Assembly: GCA_016208315.1 (NCBI GenBank)
Contig: JACQYF010000072.1
Location: forward strand, 1 to 53,603
Direction of reading: 5' to 3'
DNA: 53,603 bases
Source: Chloroflexota bacterium
GTDB taxonomy: Bacteria; Chloroflexota; Anaerolineae; UBA4142
In this document: in pieces, positions 42,754 to 52,507 of the stretch
How the letters are laid out: each line of letters opens with the position of its first letter
How positions within the stretch are numbered: position 1 is the first letter of the stretch
The notes under the pieces: generated by a model
What the model saw: the letters and a program-made list of their open reading frames with translations, nothing else
Told to the model about the DNA's origin: nothing
Databases searched by the model: none
Position numbers and translations under genes: made by a program

Positions 42754-43710
42754 TCACGCGTCTTTCAGATACTCTCCCACGCTCCGTCCCGTGTGCGTGC
42801 GCGCGATCGTTTCGGCCATCAGCGGCGCGACGGAGAGGATCTTCATGTTCGGCAAACGCTTTTCCGGCGGAATCGGGACCGTATCCGTGCAAATGAACTC
42901 TTCAATAGGCGCATCGCGCAAACGCTCGACCGCCGGATCGGACAGCGTGGCGTGCGTGCAGACCGTGTAGACATTCAGCGCGCCGCTTTTTTTCAAGAGA
43001 CCGACAGCCGCGACGAGCGTACCCGCCGTGTCTACTTCGTCGTCCACGAGGATCGCGTGCTTGCCCTGCACGTCGCCGATCACGGTCAGCCCCTGCGCGG
43101 TCGGATCGTTGCCGATGCGGCGCTTTTCGACAAAGGCGAGCGGCAGATCGAGCTTGCGCGCAAAGTTGCGCGCCTTTTTCGCAAAGCCGAGGTCGGCGGA
43201 GACGACGACCGCATCGGGAATATTCATCTGCCGGAGATAGTCGGTCAGGATGGGGAAGGCCGAGAATTCGTCGCCGGGAATGCGGAAAAAGCCCTGAATC
43301 TGCCCCGCGTGCAAGTCAATCGTCATATAACGCGTCGCGCCCGCGACGCTGATCAAGTCGGCCAGCAGGCGCGCCGTGATCGCAATGCGCGGCTGGTCCT
43401 TTTTGTCGCTGCGGCCGTAGGCGTAAAACGGGATGACCGCGGTGATCCGTCCTGCCGAAGCGCGCTTGAGGGCATCCAGGAAAATCAGCAACTCGACGAT
43501 GCTGCGGTTGACGGGCGAGGACAAGCTTTGGATGATGAATGTGTCCTGTCCGCGCACGCTGCACTTGAGTTGGATAAAAATATTCTCGTTCGGGAAATCG
43601 AATATATCGGCCTCGTCCAACGGGACGTGCAGTTGCTTGCAGATCTTTTCGGCGAGCGGGCGGTTACTCCGCCCGCTGAACATCGCCAACTCACCATACA
43701 TCTTCCCCAT
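42754..43710 (-). CDS. prs: Ribose-phosphate pyrophosphokinase (PRPP synthetase)
   Basis: 318 aa from the ATG at 43710, 7 nt after GGAGG. It makes PRPP from ribose 5-phosphate and ATP for nucleotide and cofactor synthesis. Family stretches: FSGRSNRPLAEKICKQL, the flexible-loop and metal-site regions YGRSDKKDQPRIAITARL, DLHAGQIQGFF, and the PRPP-binding VLVDDEVDTAGT-type motif (here HAILVDDEVDTAGTLVAA). Full length. It follows the cyclophilin gene by 17 nt. Confidence 0.96.
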   Translation of the reverse strand: MGKMYGELAMFSGRSNRPLAEKICKQLHVPLDEADIFDFPNENIFIQLKCSVRGQDTFIIQSLSSPVNRSIVELLIFLDALKRASAGRITAVIPFYAYGRSDKKDQPRIAITARLLADLISVAGATRYMTIDLHAGQIQGFFRIPGDEFSAFPILTDYLRQMNIPDAVVVSADLGFAKKARNFARKLDLPLAFVEKRRIGNDPTAQGLTVIGDVQGKHAILVDDEVDTAGTLVAAVGLLKKSGALNVYTVCTHATLSDPAVERLRDAPIEEFICTDTVPIPPEKRLPNMKILSVAPLMAETIARTHTGRSVGEYLKDA

Positions 43711-43727
43711 CGAAGACCTCCGGGTCA

Positions 43728-44396
43728 CTACTTTTCTTCTATCGTCACGGATTGGATCAGGTCGCCGATGGCGATTTTCTGAACGACGTCCATGCCTTGC
43801 GTTACTTGACCGAACACCGTATACTCGCCATCCAAACTGGGCTGGGGCGCCAGAGTGATGTAGAACTGGCTGCCGCTGCTGGGCGTCGTTTGCGCGGGCC
43901 CGCCGCGCCGCGCCATCGCCAGCGCGCCCAGAGTGTGCTTGGACTTGATTTCGGGTGGAATGTTATAGCCCGGCCCGCCGGTGCCATTGCCCGCCGGATC
44001 GCCGCCCTGAATCACAAACCCGGCGACAACCCGGTGGAAATTCAGGTTGTTGAAAAATCCGTCGCGCGCCAGAAAGACAAAATTGTTCACGTGCTGCGGC
44101 GCGTCTTTGGGATACAGTTCGGCGACGATGTTGCCTTTGTTGGTCTTGATCGTCGCGCTGTAGCTCTTTTTCGCATCAATCGTCATCGGGGGCGCCGATT
44201 TGTACATGTCACTCCTTTTTTGCGGATCAATTTTTGCGGCCGCGCCGACGCTGCTCGCCGTTGGAGCCGCGGGTGCGAGCGAAGCGCACGCGCTCAATAC
44301 GAAAAGCATTGCCATAACAGCGATCATCCCGCCGAGCCAGAAACCACCTCTTTGCGGCGGCGTGACGATGCGTGCGTGCCAGTTTTGTTTTTGCAT
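43728..44396 (-). CDS. Cyclophilin-type peptidyl-prolyl isomerase lipoprotein
   Basis: 222 aa from the ATG at 44396 (GGAGG 11 nt upstream). It speeds cis-trans isomerisation of X-Pro bonds during folding. A hydrophobic segment (FWLGGMIAVMAMLFVLSAC) ends in the lipobox LSAC, so the enzyme is a lipoprotein on the outer face of the membrane. The cyclophilin core shows FHRVVAGFVIQGGDPAGNGTGGPGY, SSGSQFYITL and VFGQVTQGMDVV. It probably folds exported proteins, fitting its place a few genes from secA. Confidence 0.93.
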   Translation of the reverse strand: MQKQNWHARIVTPPQRGGFWLGGMIAVMAMLFVLSACASLAPAAPTASSVGAAAKIDPQKRSDMYKSAPPMTIDAKKSYSATIKTNKGNIVAELYPKDAPQHVNNFVFLARDGFFNNLNFHRVVAGFVIQGGDPAGNGTGGPGYNIPPEIKSKHTLGALAMARRGGPAQTTPSSGSQFYITLAPQPSLDGEYTVFGQVTQGMDVVQKIAIGDLIQSVTIEEK

Positions 44397-44430
44397 AGTT
44401 GTTTGTGCCTCCACTCGATCTGTTCAAAAC

Positions 44431-45144
44431 TCACTCGGTCTCCGGTGAAACGGCGACATCCGTACTCAGGGCCGGATCGAGCGACACCGCCTCTGCAACG
44501 ATCGGCTTTTCGCATTGCGTCCGGGGAAGTTCCGGGATGGCCGGGCGCAAGTGGCAGGTGTCGTTGAGCAATTCCACCCGCGGTTGCCGCCGCGTGAGAT
44601 TCACTTTGCTAAGCGACGTATTGTCAAAACGGAATGGGAAGCGCTTTTGAATGTCCAGCCCCATCAGCGTTGCCAAGAACATGCTGAGCGTGCCGCCGTG
44701 CGTTACGACGGCCACTTGCCTTTCGGGCCGCGACCGAATCGTGTCCAGGAACGAAAGCACGCGCTGCTGAAACTCGACCTGATCCTCGCCCTCGGGAAAG
44801 ACCACACGCGCCGTGTCCTCGCGCCACGCGCGATACACTTTTGGATAAAGCGTTTCGACCTCTTGAAGCGTCAGCCCTTCAAGTTTGCCGATTGAGCGTT
44901 CGACCAGGCGCGGGTCGGGAATGGGGGCGAGGCGGAATGCTTGTCCGATGATCTCGGCGGTGACGCGCGCCCGCGCAAGGGGACTGGTGTAAAGCACCTC
45001 AATCTGTTCTTCGGCGACCAACCGCGCCGCCAGTTTTCCGGCCTGTTCAATCCCGCGAGCGTTGAGCGGCATGTCAATGCTGCCCTGCATTCTCCCTTCG
45101 TTATTCCAGTCCGTCTCACCGTGGCGTATCAAGAGTAGGTGCAA
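44431..45144 (-). CDS. Histidine phosphatase family protein (phosphoglycerate mutase-like)
   Basis: 237 aa from a TTG with GGAGGAG about 10 nt upstream. The phosphate pocket LLIRHGETDWNNEGRMQG has the catalytic His in RHG. The second His region is VVTHGGTLSMFLATL, and the Glu region is LVERSIGKLEGLT. This branch includes CobC-like alpha-ribazole phosphatases and broad phosphatases. Its neighbours meaB and the B12-binding subunit make a cobalamin link conceivable, but the substrate is unknown. The C-terminal about 25 residues are outside the usual fold. Confidence 0.88.
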   Translation of the reverse strand: MHLLLIRHGETDWNNEGRMQGSIDMPLNARGIEQAGKLAARLVAEEQIEVLYTSPLARARVTAEIIGQAFRLAPIPDPRLVERSIGKLEGLTLQEVETLYPKVYRAWREDTARVVFPEGEDQVEFQQRVLSFLDTIRSRPERQVAVVTHGGTLSMFLATLMGLDIQKRFPFRFDNTSLSKVNLTRRQPRVELLNDTCHLRPAIPELPRTQCEKPIVAEAVSLDPALSTDVAVSPETE

Positions 45145-45168
45145 TGAGCGAAAACTCCTCCGTGAATT

Positions 45169-46113
45169 TCATGCCGTCTTGTCCGCGATCACCATATTCG
45201 CCGCTTGATACACATCCAACTCGCGCGCGGCAATCCGGTCAACCAATCGCTCGATGTCCGCGCCGGGTGTTCCGTGAATGATGCGCGCCATCAAATCGCG
45301 TTGCAGCACGTGTTCCAGTTCGGCGCGCAGCCGCGCGCGCTCTTTCGCGGCCAGCAAGTGGTTCGTTTCAAGATACGCGCGATGCTTGCCGATCCATTCC
45401 ACCGCGTCCTCGATCCCCTCGCCTTTTAGCGCGATCGTTCTCAGCACGGGCGGCCGCCAATCGTTCGGCGCTTTCGGTTTCAAGTTGAGGTTCATTTCGA
45501 GCGCGGCGACCGTCGCGCTCGCGTCGTCCCGGTCGGCTTTGTTGACGATCAGCACGTCGGCGATCTCGAGTATGCCGGCTTTGATGGCCTGGATGTCATC
45601 GCCCAGCCCTGGCGCTTCCACGACGATGGTGGTATGCGCGTTTTTCGCGATGTCCACTTCACTCTGGCCCGCGCCCACGGTCTCGACGAGGATCACGTCA
45701 AAACCCGCCGCGTCGAGCACCTTGACCGCATCGGCGGTCGCCGACGCCAGCCCGCCCAGGTTGCCGCGCGTCGCCATGCTGCGAATAAAGACGCCCGCAT
45801 CGCCGGAGAGGTCTTGCATCCGCAAGCGGTCGCCGAGAATCGCGCCGCCGGTAAACGGGCTGGTCGGGTCTACGGCAACAATACCGACGCGTTGTCCGCG
45901 TCGGCGATAACACTTTGCGATTTCGTTGACGAACGTGCTCTTGCCGGTCCCCGGCGAACCCGTCACGCCAATAACGTGCGCGTGCCCCGTAAATCGAAAC
46001 AGGGCGGCGACGACGGCGCGCGCCTCCTCTCCGCCGCGCTCGACGGCGCTCAGCGCACGCGCGACGGCCCGTGGGTTCCCCGCGCGAATTGCCTCAACCG
46101 TCTCGCGTTCCAC
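45169..46113 (-). CDS. meaB: Methylmalonyl-CoA mutase-associated GTPase MeaB
   Basis: 314 aa from a GTG. MeaB protects and reactivates adenosylcobalamin-dependent methylmalonyl-CoA mutase. Visible G-protein motifs: Walker A GVTGSPGTGKSTFV, VDPTSPFTGGAILGDRLRM (switch region), VETVGAGQSEVD (switch II) and NKADRDDA (base recognition). The start codon overlaps the stop of the upstream B12-binding gene in TAGTG, so translation is coupled. This pairing points to propionate/methylmalonyl-CoA metabolism. Confidence 0.95.
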   Translation of the reverse strand: MERETVEAIRAGNPRAVARALSAVERGGEEARAVVAALFRFTGHAHVIGVTGSPGTGKSTFVNEIAKCYRRRGQRVGIVAVDPTSPFTGGAILGDRLRMQDLSGDAGVFIRSMATRGNLGGLASATADAVKVLDAAGFDVILVETVGAGQSEVDIAKNAHTTIVVEAPGLGDDIQAIKAGILEIADVLIVNKADRDDASATVAALEMNLNLKPKAPNDWRPPVLRTIALKGEGIEDAVEWIGKHRAYLETNHLLAAKERARLRAELEHVLQRDLMARIIHGTPGADIERLVDRIAARELDVYQAANMVIADKTA

Positions 46114-46529
46114 TAGCCAACCACCGCGCGCCGGCGCGCGACCTCTGCGCGAATGAATTTCGCCATCTCTTGCGTCGAGGCGCCGGGGCCAAAGATCGCG
46201 GCAAAGCCCATTGTCTTCAAGGTCGCAGAGTCCTCTTCAGGAATAATTCCGCCGCAGACAAGCATGACGTCGTCCACGCCTTTTTGTTTGAGGGTTTCGA
46301 TGATGCGCGGAAAGAGGTCCATGTGCGCGCCGGACAGAATCGAAAGCCCGACGACATCCACATCTTCTTGCAGCGCCGCTTCGGCGATCATCTCCGGCGT
46401 CTGCCGAATCCCGGTGTAGATCACTTCCATGCCCGCATCGCGCAAGGCGCGCGCCACGACTTTGGCGCCGCGGTCGTGCCCATCCAAGCCCGGCTTGGCG
46501 ATCAACACGCGAATCGGTCGCTCTGCCAT
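46113..46529 (-). CDS. Methylmalonyl-CoA mutase, B12-binding subunit
   Basis: 138 aa, a stand-alone cobalamin-binding domain. The base-off/His-on motif D-x-H-x-x-G is in [22 protein letters not shown] and [10 protein letters not shown] contact the nucleotide tail. In two-part mutases the catalytic TIM-barrel subunit is a separate protein, not present here. It forms a coupled pair with meaB. The upstream gap to modA holds divergent promoters. Confidence 0.93.
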   Translation of the reverse strand: MAERPIRVLIAKPGLDGHDRGAKVVARALRDAGMEVIYTGIRQTPEMIAEAALQEDVDVVGLSILSGAHMDLFPRIIETLKQKGVDDVMLVCGGIIPEEDSATLKTMGFAAIFGPGASTQEMAKFIRAEVARRRAVVG

Positions 46530-46601
46530 GCATTGCTCCTCGATCAGATTGAATTCTATTATACACTAATTCGCCGGGATTTAAAAACCTCGTGCGACTC
46601 C

Positions 46602-46629
46602 TTGACAATTCGCGTGATTCGGCTAACAT
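46602..46629 (+). promoter_or_regulatory. Promoter of modABC
   Basis: A perfect TTGACA (46602-46607) and TAACAT (46624-46629) are 16 nt apart. Only 9 nt separate the -10 from the modA ATG, so the transcript would be nearly leaderless. No ModE-type palindrome was recognised. Confidence 0.65.
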
Positions 46630-46638
46630 TCACTCCCG

Positions 46639-47403
46639 ATGTCAAGACACATTTTGAAATTCGCAATCATCTCCATGACGCTCGTGCTCCTCGCCGGCTG
46701 CTCCCCGCGGCCGCTGCTCACGGTTTCCGCCGCTTCCAATCTGGAACCGGCGTTTACGGAAATGAGTCGGCGGTTCGAACAACAAACCGGTACGCCGGTC
46801 ACTTTGAATTTTGGCGCGACCGGCACCCTCGCGCAGCAGATCGCGCAGGGCGCGCCGGTTGATCTCCTTGCTTCGGCGGACCGCTCGACCGTAGACGACC
46901 TGGCCGCGCGCGGCTTGCTGATCGCCGATACGGTCCAGGTCTACGCGCGCGGGCAGATCGTGCTGTACACGCGCGCCGATGTCTCGGTCTCGCTCCAATC
47001 TCTCGCCGACCTGACGCGCGCCGAGATCAAGCGCATCGCGATCGCCAATCCCGAGCGCGCCCCGTACGGTCGAGCCGCGCAAGAGGCGCTGCAAAATCTC
47101 AAGCTGTGGGACGCGCTTCAGCCCAAAATCGTCATTGCCGAGAATGCTCAGCAGGCGCAGCAATATGCGGATAGCGGCAATGTGGACGCGGCGGTCATCG
47201 CGCGGTCGCTCACAGTCGGCGCAAAAGGGCGCTGGACGCCGATCCCGTCGGAATTGCACAAGCCGATTGACCAAGCGCTCGGCGTCGTACAAGCCACGCA
47301 GAGCGAAAGCGCGGCGCGAGCGTTTGCCGCGTTCGTCACCGGCCCTACCGGACGCGCCGTGCTCAGCCGGTACGGCTACGGATTACCCGAGGCAAATGAA
47401 TGA
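46639..47403 (+). CDS. modA: Molybdate ABC transporter substrate-binding lipoprotein
   Basis: 254 aa. A short basic start, a hydrophobic segment and the lipobox LLAGC. The binding fold shows the ModA pattern TVSAASNLEPAFTEMSRRFEQQTG, NFGATGTLAQQIAQGAPVDLLASAD, IAIANPERAPYGRAAQEAL and the SGNVDAAVIARSL region. It captures molybdate (or tungstate) and passes it to ModBC. Its end overlaps modB by 4 nt (ATGA). Confidence 0.93.
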   Translation: MSRHILKFAIISMTLVLLAGCSPRPLLTVSAASNLEPAFTEMSRRFEQQTGTPVTLNFGATGTLAQQIAQGAPVDLLASADRSTVDDLAARGLLIADTVQVYARGQIVLYTRADVSVSLQSLADLTRAEIKRIAIANPERAPYGRAAQEALQNLKLWDALQPKIVIAENAQQAQQYADSGNVDAAVIARSLTVGAKGRWTPIPSELHKPIDQALGVVQATQSESAARAFAAFVTGPTGRAVLSRYGYGLPEANE

Positions 47404-48089
47404 ACCTACAACCGTTGCTGCTCTCCATTCAAGTTACATTCGTCGCCACCATTGGGATCCTGGTGATCGGCCTGGCGCTCGCGCTGTTTCTCGCGCGCAC
47501 GCGTATGCGCGGCAAGATCATTTTTGAAACGCTCATCAACCTGCCGCTCGTGCTGCCGCCCAGCGTCGTCGGCTATTACTTGCTCATCATTCTCGGACGC
47601 GAGGGGCCGCTCGTGCGCTTGTTCGATGTGAATCTGCTTTTCACCTGGCAAGCTGCCGTGGTCGCGGCGATCGTCGTCGCGATGCCGTTGATGGTGCAAT
47701 CGGCCAAAGCCGCGCTCGAAAGTGTGGACGCCACGGTGGAGAACGCGGCGCGTACGCTCGGCTCGACGGAAATCGAGGTGATTTGGCGCGTGACGCTGCC
47801 GCTCGCGCGGCGCGGGATTATCGCCGGGTTGATTCTCGGCTCGGCGCGCGCGCTCGGCGAGTTTGGCGCGACGTTGATGGTCGCGGGCAACATTCCCGGT
47901 CGCACACAGACCGCGCCCCTCGCAATATACGACGCGGTCCAGGCGGGGCGGTTTGGCGACGCGAATTTCCTCGTCCTGATGCTCACGGTACTCTCGCTCT
48001 CCAGTCTCTTCGCCGTGAGCCGCATGCAGCAGAATCCAAGCGGGATTGCGAATGTTTTCTCCGCGAATCGCGCGAATCCACGCCAATAA
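47400..48089 (+). CDS. modB: Molybdate ABC transporter permease
   Basis: 229 aa with about five hydrophobic helices. The family start (VTFVATIGILVIGLALALFLARTRMRGK), LPLVLPPSVVGYYLLIILGREGP, and the ATPase-contacting EAA loop ENAARTLGSTEIEVIWRVTLPLARRGI are clear. The last about ten residues (FSANRANPRQ) come from the CGCGAATC inverted repeat and not from the family. modA and modB overlap in ATGA; modC follows after the repeat. Confidence 0.93.
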   Translation: MNLQPLLLSIQVTFVATIGILVIGLALALFLARTRMRGKIIFETLINLPLVLPPSVVGYYLLIILGREGPLVRLFDVNLLFTWQAAVVAAIVVAMPLMVQSAKAALESVDATVENAARTLGSTEIEVIWRVTLPLARRGIIAGLILGSARALGEFGATLMVAGNIPGRTQTAPLAIYDAVQAGRFGDANFLVLMLTVLSLSSLFAVSRMQQNPSGIANVFSANRANPRQ

Positions 48090-48128
48090 GGATACTTTTC
48101 CTTCGCGTAGATTCGCGCGATTCGCGGA
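48060..48128. repeat. Perfect 19-bp inverted repeat of CGCGAATC words
   Basis: TCCGCGAATCGCGCGAATC (48060-48078) pairs perfectly with GATTCGCGCGATTCGCGGA (48110-48128). The modB stop lies in the loop. It is a relative of 17696-17765. Confidence 0.85.
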
Positions 48129-48144
48129 CGAGATTTATCCAACC

Positions 48145-49212
<1,068 letters not shown>

Positions 49213-49224
<12 letters not shown>

Positions 49225-49257
49225 AGATTGGAGATTCTCCAATCTCTAATCCCCAAT
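49213..49257. terminator. Perfect 22-bp palindrome between convergent genes
   Basis: The left arm ATTGGGGATTAGAGATTGGAGA is mirrored exactly by its complement on the right, with a single-base centre; in practice a few central pairs open as the loop. It contains the modC stop and ends just before the HNH gene stop, so it may terminate both. Built from the same words as 13105-13188. Confidence 0.75.
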
Positions 49258-49259
49258 TT

Positions 49260-49916
49260 CTACTTCCCCATCCTCTGGTACACCCCTACCCAGTTCGTCG
49301 CGATGTCCGTCTGCGCTTGCTGCAGCGGCATTGCGCCGCGACAAACCTGATCTTGCAAGTAGTTTTCGACGCGGTCCTTTTCCTCAGACCCCGGACGCGG
49401 CTCGGCCCCTTGAGGCCACAAGTTGGCAATATCGTTCGATCCCCCCAACGCGAGCGGAATCAGGTGGTCCACCTCGTAGTTCCCCGGCGGATCGCGCGGC
49501 AGCCCATACTCGGCATAGACCACGTCTTTGAGCGTGTCCGGCACGTCGCGCACGCTGGCGCTGTATCCCGCCACGCAAACTTGGTCGCTGGTCGCGGTCG
49601 CAAAAATCGCGCCGGGGGTACACGCCGGATCGGGCAGCGTGTTCGCGGCCACGCAGCCCATCGTTTTCGTTCTTCGCCCGATGGCGGGCGGGCCAGACAC
49701 AGTAGGCGCCGCGGCGGGATTCGGCAGGGTGAGTGAGGGCGCTAACGTACTGATCGCTTTTGGAATTTCCGCGATGGGTGTTTGAAGTTCCGGCGGGACG
49801 TTGACCTCGGAGGTGACCTGGACGCGCAGAAACCCAAAGGCCCACAGGAATAACAAGAACGTGAGGATGACAAGGGGTATGTAACTGCAACCGGCGGCTC
49901 GGCTCCGTCTGGACAT
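49260..49916 (-). CDS. Membrane-anchored HNH-motif nuclease-like protein
   Basis: 218 aa. One hydrophobic segment (about 12-30, IPLVILTFLLFLWAFGFL) after a basic start marks an uncleaved anchor or signal. A Pro-rich spacer follows, then the outside domain with four Cys (CVAANTLPDPAC, DQVCVAGY, QVCRGAM). The HNH-like site is GNYEVDHLIPLALGGSNDIANLWPQ, in which the H, N and conserved spacing fit a beta-beta-alpha metal nuclease. It may degrade external DNA for food or defence. It lies downstream of the tungstate transporter in the same direction, but a functional link is not evident. Confidence 0.82.
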   Translation of the reverse strand: MSRRSRAAGCSYIPLVILTFLLFLWAFGFLRVQVTSEVNVPPELQTPIAEIPKAISTLAPSLTLPNPAAAPTVSGPPAIGRRTKTMGCVAANTLPDPACTPGAIFATATSDQVCVAGYSASVRDVPDTLKDVVYAEYGLPRDPPGNYEVDHLIPLALGGSNDIANLWPQGAEPRPGSEEKDRVENYLQDQVCRGAMPLQQAQTDIATNWVGVYQRMGK

Positions 49917-49967
49917 GTCTGCTCCTTTCTTCTTTCTCTATAGCAGACAACGGAGGAGACGGCTGGT

Positions 49968-50690
49968 TTAATACACCATCTCGCCGCGCACGAACGCCGC
50001 CGTGCGTGGATCAGTGGGTGAATCGAAAAACTGTTTCGTTTCGGCGATCTCGATGAGTCGTCCCCCGAGCATGAGGCCGACGCGCTGCGCCAGCCGCTTG
50101 GCTTGAAAGACGTTGTGCGTCACGACGACGACCGTCGTGCCGCGCTCGCGGTTATTCTGCGCGACAATCTCTTCGATCAAGCCGACGTTGTAGGGATCGA
50201 GGTTCGCGCTCGGCTCGTCGAGCAAGAGCACCTTTGGCTCGACGACGAGGGCGCGGGCGAGCGCGACGCGCTGCATTTCGCCGCCCGACAATTTGGTCGC
50301 GGGCGCATTCGCCAACTTGTCGAGTCCGACGCGCGCGAGCATTTCGTCCACGCGGCTACTGGCGCGTTCGCCGCGCAGACCCAGACCGTAAGCCACATTC
50401 GCGCGCACGCTCGCGCGCAGCAGCACCGGACGCTGAAACACGGTGGTCACTTGACGGCGAACGGCGATGGGCACGCTGCCGTTCGGTGGTTGATTCTGGA
50501 AAGCAATCTGGCCGGTCGTGGGCGACTCGAGAAAATTCAGCAACCGCAGCAGCGTAGATTTGCCCGCGCCGCTCGGGCCGACCAGGCCCAAGATTTCGCC
50601 CGGCGCGATGTCCAGCCGGTCGATATCGAGCACCGTGCGCTCGCCGTAGATTTGTTTGAGATTGGAAATCTGGTAAATCGGTGATGTCAA
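49968..50690 (-). CDS. tupC: Tungstate-type ABC transporter ATPase (TupC-like)
   Basis: 240 aa. Walker [15 protein letters not shown] (about 36-49), Q-loop [25 protein letters not shown], signature [15 protein letters not shown], Walker [16 protein letters not shown] and the switch His [14 protein letters not shown]. It lacks the C-terminal MOP domain seen in the modC gene of this window. It belongs with the permease at 50766 and the binding protein at 51500. Confidence 0.9.
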   Translation of the reverse strand: MTSPIYQISNLKQIYGERTVLDIDRLDIAPGEILGLVGPSGAGKSTLLRLLNFLESPTTGQIAFQNQPPNGSVPIAVRRQVTTVFQRPVLLRASVRANVAYGLGLRGERASSRVDEMLARVGLDKLANAPATKLSGGEMQRVALARALVVEPKVLLLDEPSANLDPYNVGLIEEIVAQNNRERGTTVVVVTHNVFQAKRLAQRVGLMLGGRLIEIAETKQFFDSPTDPRTAAFVRGEMVY

Positions 50691-50701
50691 TTCGATTCCA
50701 C

Positions 50702-50763
50702 AACGAGGAGTCGAGCGCTCTCTAGCGCGGTGCGACGGCGTTAGAGAACGCCTGCTCCTCGTT
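50702..50763. repeat. Inverted repeat between tupB and tupC
   Basis: Outer arms AACGAGGAG (50702-50710) and CTCCTCGTT (50755-50763) are perfect. Inside is the small hairpin GGCGTT-AGAG-AACGCC. It is noncoding and fills the gap. Confidence 0.65.
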
Positions 50764-50765
50764 TA

Positions 50766-51461
50766 TCAGTCATTCGAAAAACTTTGCAGGCGCAGCATGG
50801 CCGCATTCGCGACAAAGGCCAGCGCGAGCAGAATAATGCCGAGCGCGAGCGCGAGATCGAAATCGCCAGTGCGCGTGTTTAGGACGATGGCGGTGGTGAG
50901 GACGCGCGTTTTGCCCTCGATATTCCCCCCGACGAGCATCACCGCGCCCACTTCGGAAATTACACCGCCGAACGCCGCGACAATCGCCGCGACCACGCCG
51001 ATGCGCGCCTCGACGAGGACGGCCCACATCTCCTGTAATTGCGTCGCGCCGAGCGAGCGTACCTGCACGCGCAGCGCGGGGTCAACGCCCTGTACCGCCG
51101 ACATTGTCAACCCGGCGACGAGCGGAAACGCGATAATGATCTGGGCGACGATCATCGCGCTGGGCGTGAACAGCCAGCCGATCACGCCAAACGGCCCTGA
51201 ACGCGAGAGCATCAGGTACACGAATAGTCCGACGACGACGGGCGGCAGGCCCATACCAGTGTAGAGCAGCGCGGTCACCAAGCCGCGCGCCCGCACGCGT
51301 GACAGTCCCAGCGCCGCGCCCACCGGCACGCCGATCAGCGTGCTGAGCAGCAACGCCAGTCCCGACACGCGCAGCGAGAGCCAGATAATTTCATAGAGCG
51401 CCGCATCCCCGGAGACAATCATCCGGATGGCTTGCGCCAGACCACTTGTAAGTTCGTCCAT
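50766..51461 (-). CDS. tupB: Tungstate-type ABC transporter permease (TupB-like)
   Basis: 231 aa, about five or six hydrophobic helices. The family start is IIWLSLRVSGLALLLSTLIGVPVGAALGLSR, and the ATPase-contacting loop is RVQVRSLGATQLQEMWAVLVEARIG. It forms the membrane pore of an oxyanion uptake system. The gene order tupA-tupB-tupC on the minus strand is complete, with inverted repeats in both gaps. Confidence 0.9.
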   Translation of the reverse strand: MDELTSGLAQAIRMIVSGDAALYEIIWLSLRVSGLALLLSTLIGVPVGAALGLSRVRARGLVTALLYTGMGLPPVVVGLFVYLMLSRSGPFGVIGWLFTPSAMIVAQIIIAFPLVAGLTMSAVQGVDPALRVQVRSLGATQLQEMWAVLVEARIGVVAAIVAAFGGVISEVGAVMLVGGNIEGKTRVLTTAIVLNTRTGDFDLALALGIILLALAFVANAAMLRLQSFSND

Positions 51462-51470
51462 TATTGACTC

Positions 51471-51499
51471 TGTAGGGGCGGGGAGACCCCGCCCCTACA
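51471..51499. repeat. Inverted repeat TGTAGGGGCGGGG between tupA and tupB
   Basis: TGTAGGGGCGGGG and CCCCGCCCCTACA form a perfect 13-bp stem around AGA. The arms are identical to part of the repeat at 29015-29067, 22 kb away. Confidence 0.8.
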
Positions 51500-52477
51500 T
51501 TATTTCGCGTTGCCGTAGAACAATTGCTGACCGTACCTGTCCACGCCGAAGGTATTGATCACTTTTTGTTCGTCAGCCGAGGTGATCCACTTGACGAAAT
51601 TCATCGCCATGTCGTATTTCACGCCGGGGAACTTGTCCGGGTTGACGGCCATCACGCCGTACGGATTGTACAGGTCTTTGTCGGCGTTCTCGTTGATGTT
51701 TGCGCCGCCGACGAGGACGGTGAGACCCGACAACTTGGACTGCTGAGCGAGCCATGTAGCGCGGTCGGTGAGCGTGTAGGCCTGTTTGTCGTTCGAGAAC
51801 AAGAGCGTTTCACCCATGCCCTGCCCGAGTGCGTTGTACCAGGGCAAGTCTTTGGTGGGAGTTACGCCGAGTGTCGCCCATACACTGAGCTCCTTGCTGT
51901 TGGTGCCGCTCTTGTCGCCGCGACTGGCAAACGTGGATTTGGTGTCCATGATCGCTTTGAACGCGTCTTTCGCCAGTTTCATTCCGTTGGTCTTCGCCGG
52001 ATCGTTCTTGGGGCCGACGAGGATAAAGTCGTTGTACATCACGTCGAACCGCTCGCGCGCGTTCTTGTCGGCGACGAATTTGTCCTCGGCCGGGCGGTCG
52101 TGTACGAGCAGCACGTCGGCATCGCCCCGTTGTCCAATCGCAATTGCCTGGCCGGTGCCTACCGCGACGACGTCCACTTTGCAGTTAAACTTGTTTTCAA
52201 AGTCGGGCAGAATGAAAGCCAGCAGTCCGGAATCGGCCGTGCTGGTCGTCGTCGAAAGGATTAGGTGGCAGCCAGAAGCGGAACCCAAAGCGGCGCGAAT
52301 GGAGGTGGGCGTGGGCGCGGTTGTTGGGGCGACGGTTGGCGCTCGGGTCGGCACTTGAGCGGCAGATGGAATCGCGGCTGTCGGCGGCGGCGCAGGCGTG
52401 GGCGTGGGCGCACAGGCGGCGGCGAGAATCGCGACGAGCCATACCAGGAACAGCACACTAACGAACGAGACTTTCAC
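51500..52477 (-). CDS. tupA: Tungstate-binding lipoprotein (TupA-like)
   Basis: 325 aa from a GTG with AGAGGA 5 nt upstream. A hydrophobic start and the lipobox-like LAAAC mark a lipoprotein. A Pro/Thr/Ala spacer comes next. The TupA signature LSTTTSTADSGLLAFILPDFE forms the anion pocket, and GDADVLLVHDRPAEDKFV and RGDKSGTN are family-typical. TupA proteins bind tungstate far more tightly than molybdate. Next to a separate molybdate system it suggests distinct use of W and Mo, for example in tungsten aldehyde oxidoreductases or formate dehydrogenases not in this window. Confidence 0.92.
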   Translation of the reverse strand: MKVSFVSVLFLVWLVAILAAACAPTPTPAPPPTAAIPSAAQVPTRAPTVAPTTAPTPTSIRAALGSASGCHLILSTTTSTADSGLLAFILPDFENKFNCKVDVVAVGTGQAIAIGQRGDADVLLVHDRPAEDKFVADKNARERFDVMYNDFILVGPKNDPAKTNGMKLAKDAFKAIMDTKSTFASRGDKSGTNSKELSVWATLGVTPTKDLPWYNALGQGMGETLLFSNDKQAYTLTDRATWLAQQSKLSGLTVLVGGANINENADKDLYNPYGVMAVNPDKFPGVKYDMAMNFVKWITSADEQKVINTFGVDRYGQQLFYGNAK

Positions 52478-52507
52478 TTATTTCCTCTAAAGTTGAGAAT
52501 GAGGTAT

